Source: Globodera rostochiensis
Taxonomy: Eukaryota; Nematoda; Chromadorea; Rhabditida; Heteroderidae
Assembly: GCA_018350325.1 (NCBI GenBank)
Contig: JAEVLN010000012.1
Span: forward strand, 2,687,991 to 2,751,990
Direction of reading: 5' to 3'
Length of the DNA: 64,000 nucleotides
Below are positions 46,259-57,545 of the stretch, piece after piece. The notes beneath the pieces were generated by a model. That model searched no databases. It saw only the letters and a program-made list of their open reading frames with translations, and had not been told where the DNA came from. Numbering within the stretch: position 1 is the first letter of the stretch; each line of letters starts with the position of its first letter. The position numbers and the translations under genes were made by a program.

Positions 46259-47209
46259 ATGCCTTCGAAAATACCAAACGAAGTCAAAGATGATTTAGCT
46301 ATTCTGAACAACCAACTCACCAATCTGGAGAATGTTATTGATTCATTCGTCACCAATCGCCCTCAGTATGAATCAGTCAGTTTTCGGTAATATGTACGAA
46401 AAAACGACTAAATTTATTAGAAGAAACAAGTGAACATACCGCCTAATTTTCAGATTTTTTCTTTATTACTGTGTTAAAAAGAGTCACTTGATTTATTTAT
46501 TGTACCTTGGACTTTTTTTCTTTTATTTTTGCTTTTTCAGCTCACTCTTCTTGAAAAGGCACGCGTTGAGTTGTCTACCTTATTTTCAGTAAATTCGCTT
46601 TACTGGGTGTTTTTGCGCTGCAAAGGTCTTGACCCGAAAGATGATGCTAATCTGGCTTCAGAATTGGTATTTATGTTTATTACCAGGGCTGCGGGGAATG
46701 GTTGAAGGATCGACACGAGCAAAAAACCCCTGGATACGGATACGGAGCAAAATGGTGAATTTGTTTATTTAGAATCGAATCAAGGATTATATGGGAAAGT
46801 TGAAAAATTTTGACGAGGCTGCCAAACGTCCGAAATATGCGAATAAAACGGTGGAACGGTTTGTGAAACACGCGCTGTTTGACGATAGTTCATCAACTGA
46901 ATGCACGAGCAGTACAACTGTAGAACAAATTGGGGAGGATGTTGTTGAGGTACCTTTTATGGTTCAGAAACTTGACTTGGACCCGGGTGGGCTTTTTTTG
47001 TGTAGTCATAAACAGCCGGGCGATTTGAACCAGTGCATTTGGTTTTAGATTCGCCATTTTTAGGATTCAAATTTTTAAAGGTGTGCGTTATTCAAAACGA
47101 TGTCGACGATGAAATCTTTTTGGTTCATGAAGAAGTTGATCTTCCGAACGTAACTGAAGAAGATATTGACAAGCAGCCAGCGAAAAAAAGGCCGAAGAGG
47201 GCTCGATGA
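46259..47209 (+). CDS. C1D/Rrp47-like exosome-associated protein (Sas10/C1D domain)
   Basis: Nuclear exosome cofactor that binds RRP6 and helps rRNA and snoRNA maturation. Four phased exons: 46259-46375, 46541-46666, 46773-46949 and 47081-47209, giving 182 residues. The N-terminal helical domain has the family layout: EVKDDLAILNNQLTNLENVI, then LTLLEKARVELSTLFSVNSLYWVFLRCKG, then ELNRIKDYMGKLK. The usual NRxxxYMxK box is seen as NRIKDYMGK. The C-terminal region is acidic and ends in a basic tail (KQPAKKRPKRAR), a likely nuclear/RNA-binding tail. The next gene (ATG7) starts 298 bp downstream on the same strand. Confidence 0.9.
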
Positions 47210-47507
47210 TTACGAAAAGAAGGAACGGAAAACCCTTACAAATTAGCGCCGAGTTCCAATTACTTTTATTCATTTCTTCAAATTCTTTTGTTTATTCATT
47301 GATATTTGCCGGTTTTGTAGTTGCAACATTAAAAAAAAAGAGATTTATTTTTTTAGATTTTCTTTCTGAGTGTGAGTCGTTGTTCGTCGCTCAAATAAAA
47401 GTGTACTCTGCGGACTCTTTTTGACTATAAAATGGCGTTTAAAAAATTCTTCGCCTTATGCCTTTTTTTATTAACGTCCCTAAATTTATTTTTTGTAGCT
47501 AATTAAA

Positions 47508-50500
47508 ATGACTTCTTTGAATGAAAAAGGGACACATTCTCGACTCGCCTTTGTGCCCTTCGTCACTTTCACTGACCCATTATTTTGGAATGAAATCAAT
47601 CGGCTCAAAGTGGACAAATGGCGCTTGGACGAGTCGGAACGGCCTATTGTTGCGACGATTACCTTCCGTAAGTCGGGCATTTGGATGAGAGGGGAAAGAA
47701 ATTCGTTTTTTAAGGGGGGTCATGTTTTTTGAGTTTAGATGGTTCTCAGCCTTCGGACGGTCTCCTCAGCTTCGACCAGCATTCTATTGCTGAGGAAGTT
47801 GACCGAACAGTGCCGAAACAAGCTGTTCAACCGTCTGTTTTATCACTCCATGGAACTTTTCTTCTGCTGAACACGAAGAAAGCTTTTTTGGAAGATTTCA
47901 ATCGGAAAGAATTTCTGGAACGTTCTGCCGAGTCGGTAATAACATTGAAATGGATCTATTAATAAAATGGACTTTCATAGTTATGGAAAATCATTGAGTC
48001 GAAGGAATGGCTGACGGAAACGCAACGACTGAATCCATTTCTGTTGACGGCTTGGGCTGTGAGTAATTTTTTTAAGGGTTTTGACATTTTGTCCAATTTT
48101 TTCGTCAATTTAGGACGTGAAGAACTTCTCCTACTCCTTTTGGACTTGCGTTCCCGCGCTCGTATTCCCGGACAACCTTCGCCAGCTGAGCTTAGACACG
48201 TCCCCAAATGTCCAACTTCACAAAATTTCGCTAGAATTTATCGCAAAAAATGGTTGCCACCCGTTTCTGTTAATCGATGGTGAGTTTTCTAAAGTTACAA
48301 AATGAATATTGAGTCTATAAATTGGACTGTTTTATTTAAAAGATAAAGACCCGGTGGAATTGAAGGAATTGGCCTCAGTTGACTCGGCAGAAAATGTTTT
48401 GTTGGTCTTTCCAAATCCGAGTCGGGTAAAATATCAAGTCGGATGGCCTCTGAGGAATATTCTTGCTGCAATCGCTCGTTTAAGGTCAGATTTCTTGGGA
48501 TTTTTGCCCATTTTCTCCAAATTCAGGACAGATTTTACCAATATGCGCATTTTGGCACTTTCTCGGCTCGCGGATGCCTGCTTTATCGTAAACATCGGAT
48601 GGGACCCGGTGGACGAAATCGTTGGCCTGCTTCCCCGATGCGTTGGGTGGGAGAGAGACTCTACCGATAAGCTGACCTTTCGGGAAGTGAACCTCAGGGC
48701 GATGTTCGATCCGATTAAGTGAGTAATCCCATAAAAAACTTAATAAAAGTTTAATATTCAAATAGAATTTGTTCTTTTTTTTTTGCTACAATCAGAGTTT
48801 TGGAGCAAAGTGTCGAGCTCAACCTGAAGCTGATCCGCTGGCGTCATGCGCCCTCTATCGACCTCCAACGGTTCGCTTCGTTGCGCGTGCTGCTGCTTGG
48901 CTCCGGCACTCTCGGCTGTAACATTGCACGTGCGCTGCTCGGTTGGGGCGTACGCCAGTTGAGAGTTTTTTGAAATTTCTTTTTTTTAAATTTTACAACA
49001 ACAATGGACCTATGTTTGTCATTAAGCACCAAAATATGTGCCATGACAGTCATTCTTTTTAGTTTACTTTTGTTGACTACGCCACTGTCAGCTACAACAA
49101 TCCGATACGGTGGGTATATTTTACGTTAAACATAAAAACAAAAAGAGGATATTTTACATACATTTGAATGTCTATAAAACATTCTTTAAAAAAGAGAGGA
49201 GTAGTCGAATAAAAGCTTTTAAGACAGTCTTTGTTCACCTTCGACGATTGCACCAAAGACGGCGTTTCGAAGGCGGAGGCCGCCGCGGAAGCACTCAAAG
49301 TCTTCTTTCGTGTTTTCTACTCCCCGAATTTTAGTTTCATTCAGCGCATTTACCCCCTCGTCGACGCAAAAGGACTTCACATGAAAATTCCGATGCCCGG
49401 CTACCCTTACTCATCACCCGAAGGTAAAAAGAGGATGTTAAAAAGATGACCCTTAAACACTTTGAAGGTGAGCGACGGGTGAAGGAGGAGTGTCTTCGTC
49501 TCGAGGAATGTGTGCGCAATTGCGACGTGGTCAGGAAATGTTGCGTATAAATTAACTTAAACTCCGTTCCCTTCGCCTTTCCCTTTAGCTTTTTCTGGTG
49601 ATGGACAGCCGCGAATCGCGTTGGCTCCCTACACTTTTGGCTGCGGCCCACAACAAAGTAAAACCGGCACATTTTCAAAATTTCACTAGAAAAAAATATC
49701 TTTAATTTGGATTTGGAAAACAAACCAAACAAAAATTCTTAGTATTTTTAAAGACCAAAACGGTCGAAAGAACATTCATTGCTTTTAGTTGGCCATAACA
49801 GTCGCTCTCGGCTTTTCCGATTTTGTAATCATTCGGCATGGCGCTAACCCTCCCCAATCCGTGCTCCACGACGATGCCCTTCTCACACCTTCAATTTCCG
49901 TCTCCGATGCTTTTCCGTCTACTTCCGGCGATTTTTCAATCTCAAAAGGGACGGAAGTGTCAGGGGCCGAGTTGGGATGTTATTTCTGTAACGATGTGAC
50001 CGCCCCGGGCAATTCGACCAACGGCAAGTTTTAAGCGCTTTGCTAGATATTATTTTGATTTTTGCAACAGATCGGGCTCTCGACCAGCAATGTACCATCT
50101 CACGTTCGGGCATCTCCATGATCGCTTCCGGTAGGGTTTGGCCAATTTGTTTGGGAGAATGAATTAATTGCATTTTGTGTTGCTTAGGGTTTGCCACTGA
50201 GCTGTTGGCTTCCGTCCTTCAGCACGAATTGGGCGCGGAAGCACCCGCCCTTTTGGCGAACGTTGACGAAGGCGCGACTCAACTCGGCGCCACCCCGCAC
50301 CAAATCCGCGGGTTTCTCTCTCGATTCCATCTGATGATGCCTACCGTAAGACGGTACGACCGATGTACAGCGTGTGGGCATACGGTAGCGTTGCGACAAT
50401 TTAGTGTCACTGCACTCAATAAATGACGACGAGCATTTAGGTCCGACAATTGTACCGAGCTGAAGGGTTTGCCTTTCTCGACCGAATCTTCCAAAATCCT

Positions 50501-50599
50501 GTCGAATTGGAGCAAATCACCGGACTGGCTGAGTTGCAACGCCAGGCCAACGAATTTCAGTCTGAAATGATTGAATTGGACGACAACGAAAGTGTTTAG
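47508..50599 (+). CDS. atg-7: ATG7, E1-like enzyme of autophagy
   Basis: Activates ATG8 and ATG12 for conjugation in autophagy. Sixteen phased exons: 47508-47667, 47739-47935, 47981-48058, 48114-48279, 48343-48484, 48527-48718, 48796-48964, 49063-49109, 49224-49299, 49345-49423, 49468-49529, 49589-49657, 49789-50023, 50071-50130, 50188-50384 and 50441-50599, giving 695 residues (human 703). N-terminal: FVPFVTFTDPLFWNE and GWPLRNIL. The adenylation domain has LLLGSGTLGCNIARALLGWG (nucleotide loop), FTFVDYATVSYNNP, MDSRESRWLP and GCYFCNDVTAPGNST. Catalytic Cys is in DQQCTISRSG, followed by HQIRGFLSRF and the zinc-site CTAC. The C-terminus ends MIELDDNESV. The intron at 50024 has a GC donor. ATTTTTTGTAG ends nine bases before the ATG. 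Confidence 0.97.
48485..48526 (+). other. 42-bp frame-preserving intron in ATG7
   Basis: CGTTTAAG|gtcagat ... attcag|GACAGATTT. The length is a multiple of three and there is no stop, so retention would insert 14 residues. Comparison with human ATG7 spacing favours removal. Confidence 0.6.
50024..50070 (+). other. GC-AG intron in ATG7
   Basis: ACCAACG|gcaagtt ... tgcaacag|ATCGGGCTC. It joins GNSTN to DRALDQQC, the catalytic-Cys segment, in phase 1. The 47-bp intron is essential for the active-site frame. Confidence 0.9.
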
Positions 50600-50933
50600 G
50601 AAGTGAAATGGTGACATATAACCAGAAAACAAATTTAATAGCAAAAAAAAAAGGGGGGGGGAACTCCCGGCGGCGCCAACAGGGACCGTTTTGGCACCTC
50701 TTGCTACGCCCCTGATTTGTACCATTTTAACCACTACTCACTTTCGCCACAAATGCCTTTTTTAAATTTCTTTCCCATAAATTTCGTTTGCTTTGTCTGA
50801 TCAAAACGCAATTTTATTTTACAACTTAAGAAATAATTTGACTTTGATTAAGTTTAAAGCTCATCCGTTAAAAAATAAATGTTCTTCTTTCTTCACTTTT
50901 CATCAATTTCCATTCATTCAGCCGCCATTCTTT
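50600..50933. other. 3' gap between convergent ATG7 and SFRP genes
   Basis: 334 bp, with a short poly-G run at 50653-50660. No gene seen. Confidence 0.5.
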
Positions 50934-52581
50934 TCATTGCCCCCCGTCGGACTTTCTGAACATTTGACTCAGCACACTTTCCCGAATTTCGCGACCCAGG
51001 GTGTTGCAATTCACCCGTTTGAATCGCCGAATTGCCGTTTTGAATGCCTTTGGGGGAAATAGAATATGTTAAATCGGCGGAATCCGTTCAACTCGTTTCT
51101 GACAAAAGCATTCATTGAACATTGAACAAGCACCTTTTCCCGCTTCCACGGGACGATCAGTTTGGCCGTTTGACTGACGGAGCCCTTCCTCCTCTGTTCG
51201 GAGGCCATTAACAGGAAATTGCCTGTTTCGTTTTGAAAATTGATTTGGTTTTCCCTTCACTGATTGTGATGACCTGGCAGTTGCTGTCTGTTTTTGCCCC
51301 ATTGTCGGCATTGGCACCTTCGCTCACCGGGTTCTGCCAGCCGGATCGGTTGTGATGGCTTTTCCTCCCCCGAGGCGACGGCACTTCGGTTGCTGCGAAC
51401 TTCGCTGTTGTCTTTGAACACACGCACGCGACGCAAAACCTCCACGTGAGACGTATTCAACGGACGCAGACGCACTTTTAGTACTGAAATGCGCGACAGA
51501 ACGAAAAGGTCGGTAAAGAGCGCAAAAGCGGCGGGGTCAATTCCGCCCCCCGGGCATCGACTTTTGTGCGACTGATCAATCAATCAATTAGCCAAATTGG
51601 CAAGGGAAACAAATTCTGTCTTCTCCGATATGCGCCTGCCCGGAGGGCGAATTCATTGCTCACCGACGGAGGATCGACAAAAGTTGTCCATCAAATTCTC
51701 GAAGGTGGCCACCTGAGAGCAGGACTTGCAGGTCCCATCTAAATTTAACCCGAAAGTCCTTAGAAAGAACAGAAGTTGAACTAAACAATTCTTCAAAAAT
51801 GTTGAAATAAAACCCTAACGGATGCGTTTTTCGTCCGATTTCTCTGTCGCTTGGACCCCCGGCGGCGGTTTGATGCACATGTCGTGGTCCACCGGGAATT
51901 GGCTGCAGTTGAGCATCGAAGGCCATGGGAAACCGTACTTGGCCATCCGTTCGGCACATCCCTTCAAAATTGGCGTTGTGTCCCAATTAAAGCAGAAAAA
52001 GTATTCTCTGTTCGAAACTTGTTCAACTTCTTTGCACAGCGACTGACATGGCTGGATTGGCCTGTCCAATTGGGGGAGGCAGAGGGGCGCGAACAAAGAG
52101 CACAGAAACAGCTGAAATAATTTCAGAAATTTAAACTTTCAAAGTTCGAGTCGAGTCGAGCCTTTGTGTGCTGATGACAGTGAAGTCGCAGCAGAGAGAT
52201 CCAAGCTGAGCTTTGCTGAATCGCTTCTTCAACACTTTCATGCTCTAACAAATTTGGCAGTCGCATCGACGTGTACTGTATGTACAAGGGAGGCTTACTA
52301 CTGTACCGGTTGCCGTGACGATCAAAGACGGTACGGTACTCCCTTATTCTTAGGTATTCATTCACCTGCATTCCATGACAAAGCGTGAAGTTCTGAGGGA
52401 TTTCCAAACACTTTTGCTGCTGCTGACCGTTTTTTGGCTCTGTGCCGGGCGAGGCATTATTGGCCAGAACGGAGGGCAATTGGCCCCCCAAAAGGACAAA
52501 AATCGAATGGACGACGAAAATGAAGAGGCTGAGGATGGGCGGTGTTATTCTTTTGTTGTTGGGGCGATTGGGGACATTCAT
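50934..52581 (-). CDS. sfrp-1: Secreted frizzled-related protein (SFRP), Wnt antagonist type
   Basis: Extracellular Wnt-binding protein. Start at 52581, followed by a hydrophobic signal sequence (LSLFIFVVHSIFVLLGG). The Frizzled Cys-rich domain is clear: CLEIPQNFTLCHGMQ, MRLPNLLEHESVEEAIQQ, LHCHQHTK|LFLCSLFAPLCLPQ, PCQSLCKEVEQ|GCAERM and FPWPSMLNCSQFPVDHDMC. The NTR-like half starts DGTCKSCSQVATFENLMDNFC. It includes VLKVRLRPLN, NCQVITISEG, FLLMASEQRR and a C-terminal RFKRVNCNTLGREI. The stop is at 50934. Exons 52581-52162 and 52111 onward are joined across a GC-AG intron (52112-52161). An intron after KEVEQ ends at GGATGTGCC. SFRPs need both CRD and NTR, and both are here. Remaining exon edges were not all checked. 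Confidence 0.9.
52112..52161 (-). other. GC-AG intron in the SFRP gene
   Basis: Minus strand: CACACAAAG|gctcgac ... atttcag|CTGTTTCTG. It joins HCHQHTK to LFLCSLFAPLC inside the Frizzled CRD, in phase 0. There is no GT at the boundary. Confidence 0.85.
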
Positions 52582-55500
52582 TCCGGGGTTGAACTGTTCT
52601 CACTGATTTTTGGGATTGATCGGTCACGGATTAACTAAAAAGGAAATTTAAAGAGAGTTTCAGATCAGACTACGGAAACTTTGACTTTGTGCATTTTGGA
52701 GGGTCCTCGACCATTCTCACAACTGACTTGGACTGGCGGAGCGGAAACGATCAAAGGAAGCGAAGGATCTGCTGGGGTAGGCTGTCCGTCCCCACCCCTC
52801 GGGGGAGGGTAAGAGATTATTATTCCGTTTCGTACGAGGGAGCTAATCCCTCGGGGGACCTTCTCCATCATCCCCCGGGGGCTCCGATTGCCGCCTCTTC
52901 GAATCGAGAAGACAGAATGGCGAAGTTGGATTTTGTCTTGGCAAGTTGTTGTTTTGCGGACGGATGATGGATTCAGAAGCGGCAAAAACGCGTTCACCAG
53001 CAACGAAGCGGAGAAGACGGAATGCCATCGCATGAAACGCAGTTGAACTGCCCCCGGGGGTCTCAGAAGATTCCTCAGGCAGAAGGTGCTAGCTGCTGAG
53101 CAACTGTCACCTCCGCTAAGCCGCCAAAGGTCCTTTGATTGTACCGCTCGGCTTATCCGTCAAAATTGTAGGGGGGGGGGAGGCGGCGGAAGATAAATTT
53201 GGCCGAAAAGAAAACTCGGCCGGGCCCAAATTAGTCGATGGTCTCGACAAGCACCAATTTGAGGCGGAAGATTTTTGTTTCTCGACATTTCTGCAGTACT
53301 TTTTTGAAGAGGCACTGCTTGACCGGCTCGTCCGCCGCTGTTTATTTTGTTTCCCATTAGCCGAGGAGTCAATCAAAACAAAATTTCATTTATTTCACTC
53401 GGCGCATTTCTCATCAATTGGCCTCCCCCCCCCCACCGTCTGCAAGTCCAATTGCGTCGTTCATTTGGTGGACTTTACCACCAAAATCGCATTACATTGA
53501 ATGGACGGAATGAATGGCGCCGGAGGGGGGGGGGGATGTTATTTTATTTATAGTCACAAAATGTTGATGGAATGCGGCGAACATTTTTGGGGTTGGACTT
53601 TGGTTGCATTGGGTGGCCGAGGAAGAAAAAGACGAAACTCCTCGGGGATTTCGCCTTTGGCAGGCATTCCCTCTGCTGCTAAAGTGGGACGGACAAAACG
53701 GCACGGAATGGCAAAAACAACGCGGGGGGTGGGGGGGGGAAAGGTGAAGCCGAGGAGGCACTTCGTTGTCTGCAAATTGCACCGCCACCCCCCCCCCCCC
53801 CGGGGGTCTCCGCTTCATCATGCCCATCTTTCGTCCCATAAACAGCTTTTCCTCGGCCTCTGTCCCCGGAGGCCGTTTCACATAGCCTCTTCTTGGCCTT
53901 CTTATGCATTTTGGGGCTTAAATATTTACGTTATTTATTTCTCTGTTTCGTTTAAGTCGCCAAACGCAAAATTAATTTTAAATGTGCGCGTTTATTATGT
54001 AATTGAAATCGCAATTTACAAATCTCTAACCGCGCGACTGACCGGTCACCTATTTTAAGGGAGCGATTTTAACCATTTTCAGGCTTAAAATATTTGTTAA
54101 GTTTTTTTAAAAATCCATTTGCCGGCTTTTTCAAAAAGTTGCCGAGTTTTGGCAATGGCGCCCGCTGATTTAATGAAGCCTTTGATAAATTAATGGCCAT
54201 TCGTTTTTTGGTCTTTTCGTGGCATTTCCATTGGCACAAATTATGCGCAATGAACTGAAAAAGTCTCACAATCCGAGGCCATACAAATGAATTATTAAAG
54301 GGGGGGGGGAGACGGCGAAAAGAGCAAATTCCCAAATTATACGTAAATAAAGTCAAAAAAGAGGGGTGGGGGGCTTAGGGCCGGCACTTTTGGACCATCG
54401 CAAAGAATATTTTGAGTTTGTCCATAATTGGCAAGTTGCCAATTCGATAATTTGTTAATTCAAATCAAATTTTAAAAGAAAGAAATCACTCGAGGGGGCC
54501 AAAGTGCTCTCATTCCCTCGGGGGAACAAAGCGCCAAAGGATTGATTTTTGCTGGAGAATGCCCTCAGGAAACGCAATGCTTTCTTCGAATGCCAACAAA
54601 ATGTGTCCAATGCCAATTAAACTTATTATGTCAGCTGAGCCTTTAGAAAATGCCAACTTTTGAGAATTCAAATCCGATTTTTTGCGCCAAAATTTTCCAT
54701 TTTTTACCTAAGCCTAAAGACTCCACACGGAAGAAGCAAAGAGAAAGGTGAAGTTTAAGGCTCTTAATTAATAGCAAATTGAAAGTTTGCGTGACTCCCC
54801 CCCCCTTCCCCTCCCCCAATTCCACCCCCCCCCTTAAAGTCCCCTCCCCCCTAATGTTTTTGTTTCTTACTTACGGGGACCACCTTGGAAGCCTTGGAAG
54901 TCGCCTCTGACAACGCAAAATGAATATGGCACCGGGGGGGGGGGGGTAATTCGCTGAGTAAATACACTTTTGGATTTAAATGCTGAGAGGCCAAAGTTTT
55001 ATCCCCCCCCCCTGGTATATTTTGTCGAATGAATGACAATTCCCCTAAACGCGGCAAGCAAAAGCAATTAACGGTTAAATCCGTCAATTATAAACTAATT
55101 ATGCAAATTTCCCACTTCTGTGGCTTATTATAATTCCCTTTCAAATGGTTATTTTGAATTATTTTAAAGAGAAATTTTTATAAATTCATTAATAATTTGT
55201 GATTTTCGAAGATTCGTAACTCGCGCATTCACTAAAATTGCCCCATTTACGGCACAATGTTTAAAAATCTATTAACCTAATTAAATTAAAGCAAGGCTAG
55301 CCAAACAAAAATTTCATTCAAATGCCGAAAATGCTGCCCAAACTTAAAAAGATTTGCTTCTTCGATGGAACGCGCCCCTCAAGTCGCCCGAGGGGAGTCC
55401 ACTTCAGACTAACATTATTTTTTCTAAGCTAATTCGCCCCCCCCCTCCATTCAGCCGGGCGAAAATAAACAAAAAATGTTTTTTAATGCCTTCCACCGAA

Positions 55501-57545
55501 AAGTGCCCCTTTCCTATCGTACGTACTTCTCGAAACCACTCAATCATCGCCCCTTTAGAATTAAGAAGCCCCCCCCCCCCTCCTCCCCCCCCCCCCTTTT
55601 AAAGTCCCCTCCTCCAAAAAATCCCCCCCCCCTCCCCCCTCTCCCACCCCCCTTAAAGTCCCCTTCCCCCAAACCCCCCCCCCCCCCCCCTATAAAAAAC
55701 CCCTCTCCCCCAAAGTCCCCCCCCCCCCCGGTATTCCTTCCATTTCTTTCTGCCCCGTCCCTTTCCTTTCACAGCAAATCGAATCGCTTTCTTTTGGAAA
55801 TGGTTTGACCGAGTCGAAAAACGCCTTTATTTGTGTTCAATTTTAAAAGATGTTTCGTTTGTTTAACCACCAAATTTGTCAATTGCCTTTGGCTCAATTC
55901 ACAAAATGTCCCCAAAACACGCGAAATTGCGATTAAATTCGCTCGCGTTGTCGGGGCAAATCGAATTTGTAAATTTTGGAAGCACTCAAATTGCCAATGC
56001 GCCATTTTGGAACAAAAAATGGAACCGTTTCTTTTTAATTCTTCCATTTTTAATTTATTCTTTTTTGTTTCCCTAAAAATGATACCAAAACACCCCAAGA
56101 AATATTTCGCAATTAATTAAAACTGTCCCTTAATTCCGATCGGTTCCGCCGATGCTATTCCGATCACTTCCTCTGCCGGGCATCACCTGTCGTCGTCGTC
56201 GTCGTCCACCCCCCCCCCCCCACAAATCCGTCAAATCCAAACTTTTTTGCCGCCTGACGAAATTCCCCCCCCCCTTAAATGCCTCCCCCCTTAAATCCCT
56301 CCCTACCAATCGGAAAACAAAGCATTAACAAAATCCGATAGATTGGATGGTTGGCCATTGGCTGTGCTTTGCTCCCCCCCCCCCCGAAAATTTGGGTCCG
56401 GCAGCCAACTGTCCCCCCCCCCCGGGGGAAACAGAAGAAAAAAGACACAAATTTTCTTCTCTTTCAATCGAATCGCCCGACCGATCATTTGGCCACAGAA
56501 ATTCACACATTTATTTGTTTCGGATCGATCCAAAGCCAACGTGCCGAAAACGAAAAACCGCAAATGCCAACTTTGGCACTCGAATTGGCCAAACGCTGCG
56601 TAGAGAATTTTGAGATGATTGATTTGATTTGACGGACAAACGTCCGAAGAAGCTCCCAATCACATGAACAAAACCCAGCAGAAGGGGTTCATCGTTTTTA
56701 GCTCTGAATATCGGAAACGACATTTGTCCGTGACAAATGGCGGAAGTCTTTCAAATTTATTCCAAATTAATTTTATCAAATATTTTCGGTCGTCGGTTGG
56801 TCTATCGATGTGAAATGGACGGGAATTATTCGTCCATCAGAAAGAATTTGCCCTTTTTTAGACGGTCCTCTCTTTAATTAGCCCCCCCATTCATTTGACA
56901 TTTAATTTCCAATTTAAACGCACAAAAACTTTCAAAACGCCCCCGGGGCCAAATTGTCTGTCCATCCTTTCCCCCAAATTCCCTCAAAACGGCCACAATT
57001 TTTCGTTGAGTAAATTCCACAAAATTACGACGAAATTGGCCGCCCCGCCCGTTGCCTTAGGCATTCAGAGTCCGCCCGTCCGATGTTTATTCTCAACGCC
57101 AAACCCTAACAATAAGGCGGCCATTTACGCATTTAGCCCTCAATTATTATTATTATTAAAATTCAAATTAATATTTTATTTGTTTCATTTGCCTCAGGGG
57201 GCGTTCATTCGTTCGTTCGTTCCCTTTCTCGGCAAATGGCCTATTTTGCCCGAAGCGATGGGTTTGGCACTAATTAAAATTTTGTGGCCTTTACCACCCA
57301 AACAATCTCAGAGAAAGAAAAGAGCACAAAAATGGCCAAAAATGGGCGTTGGCGTTTTAAACTTTCGGCGCATTTTTAATTTTGCGACTCATTTCAGTAA
57401 ATTACTCAAAACGGCCTCAAATGTTCGAAATTCTCAAATTAGCATAAATAAATTCCTTAATTTTAGTGAGTAAAATTGTTTATTCATTTTTATTTCTTTA
57501 ATTTTACGATTTTATTTTGTTTTAGAATAAATTTCCAATGTCAGA
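52582..57545. other. Gene-poor 5-kb region rich in C/G runs
   Basis: No supported gene. Homopolymer C or G runs lie near 53168, 53525, 53728, 53790-53802, 54300, 54790-54830, 54935-54946, 55000-55010 and 55435-55444. A block at 55568-55735 is nearly all C. Runs at 56210-56221 and 56375-56425 follow. A GTCGTC repeat lies at 56190-56206. Frames such as 53501-54058 and 56895-57473 show no domain or conserved motif. Confidence 0.55.
55568..55735. repeat. Poly-C / CCCCTCCCCC block
   Basis: About 170 bp of C runs up to 18 long, separated by AAAGT, CCTCC and TATAAAAAAC. AAAGTCCCC-type units recur. The minus strand is a strong G-quadruplex candidate. It opens poly-Pro frames that are not genes. Confidence 0.8.

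Noticed and set aside
53501..54058. 185-residue open frame with Gly/Arg and Pro runs
   Set aside because: Spans G and C homopolymers, and the overlapping minus-strand frame is equally open. No motif.
56895..57473. 192-residue open frame
   Set aside because: AT-rich with basic and hydrophobic composition typical of non-coding DNA. No recognisable domain or supporting gene structure.
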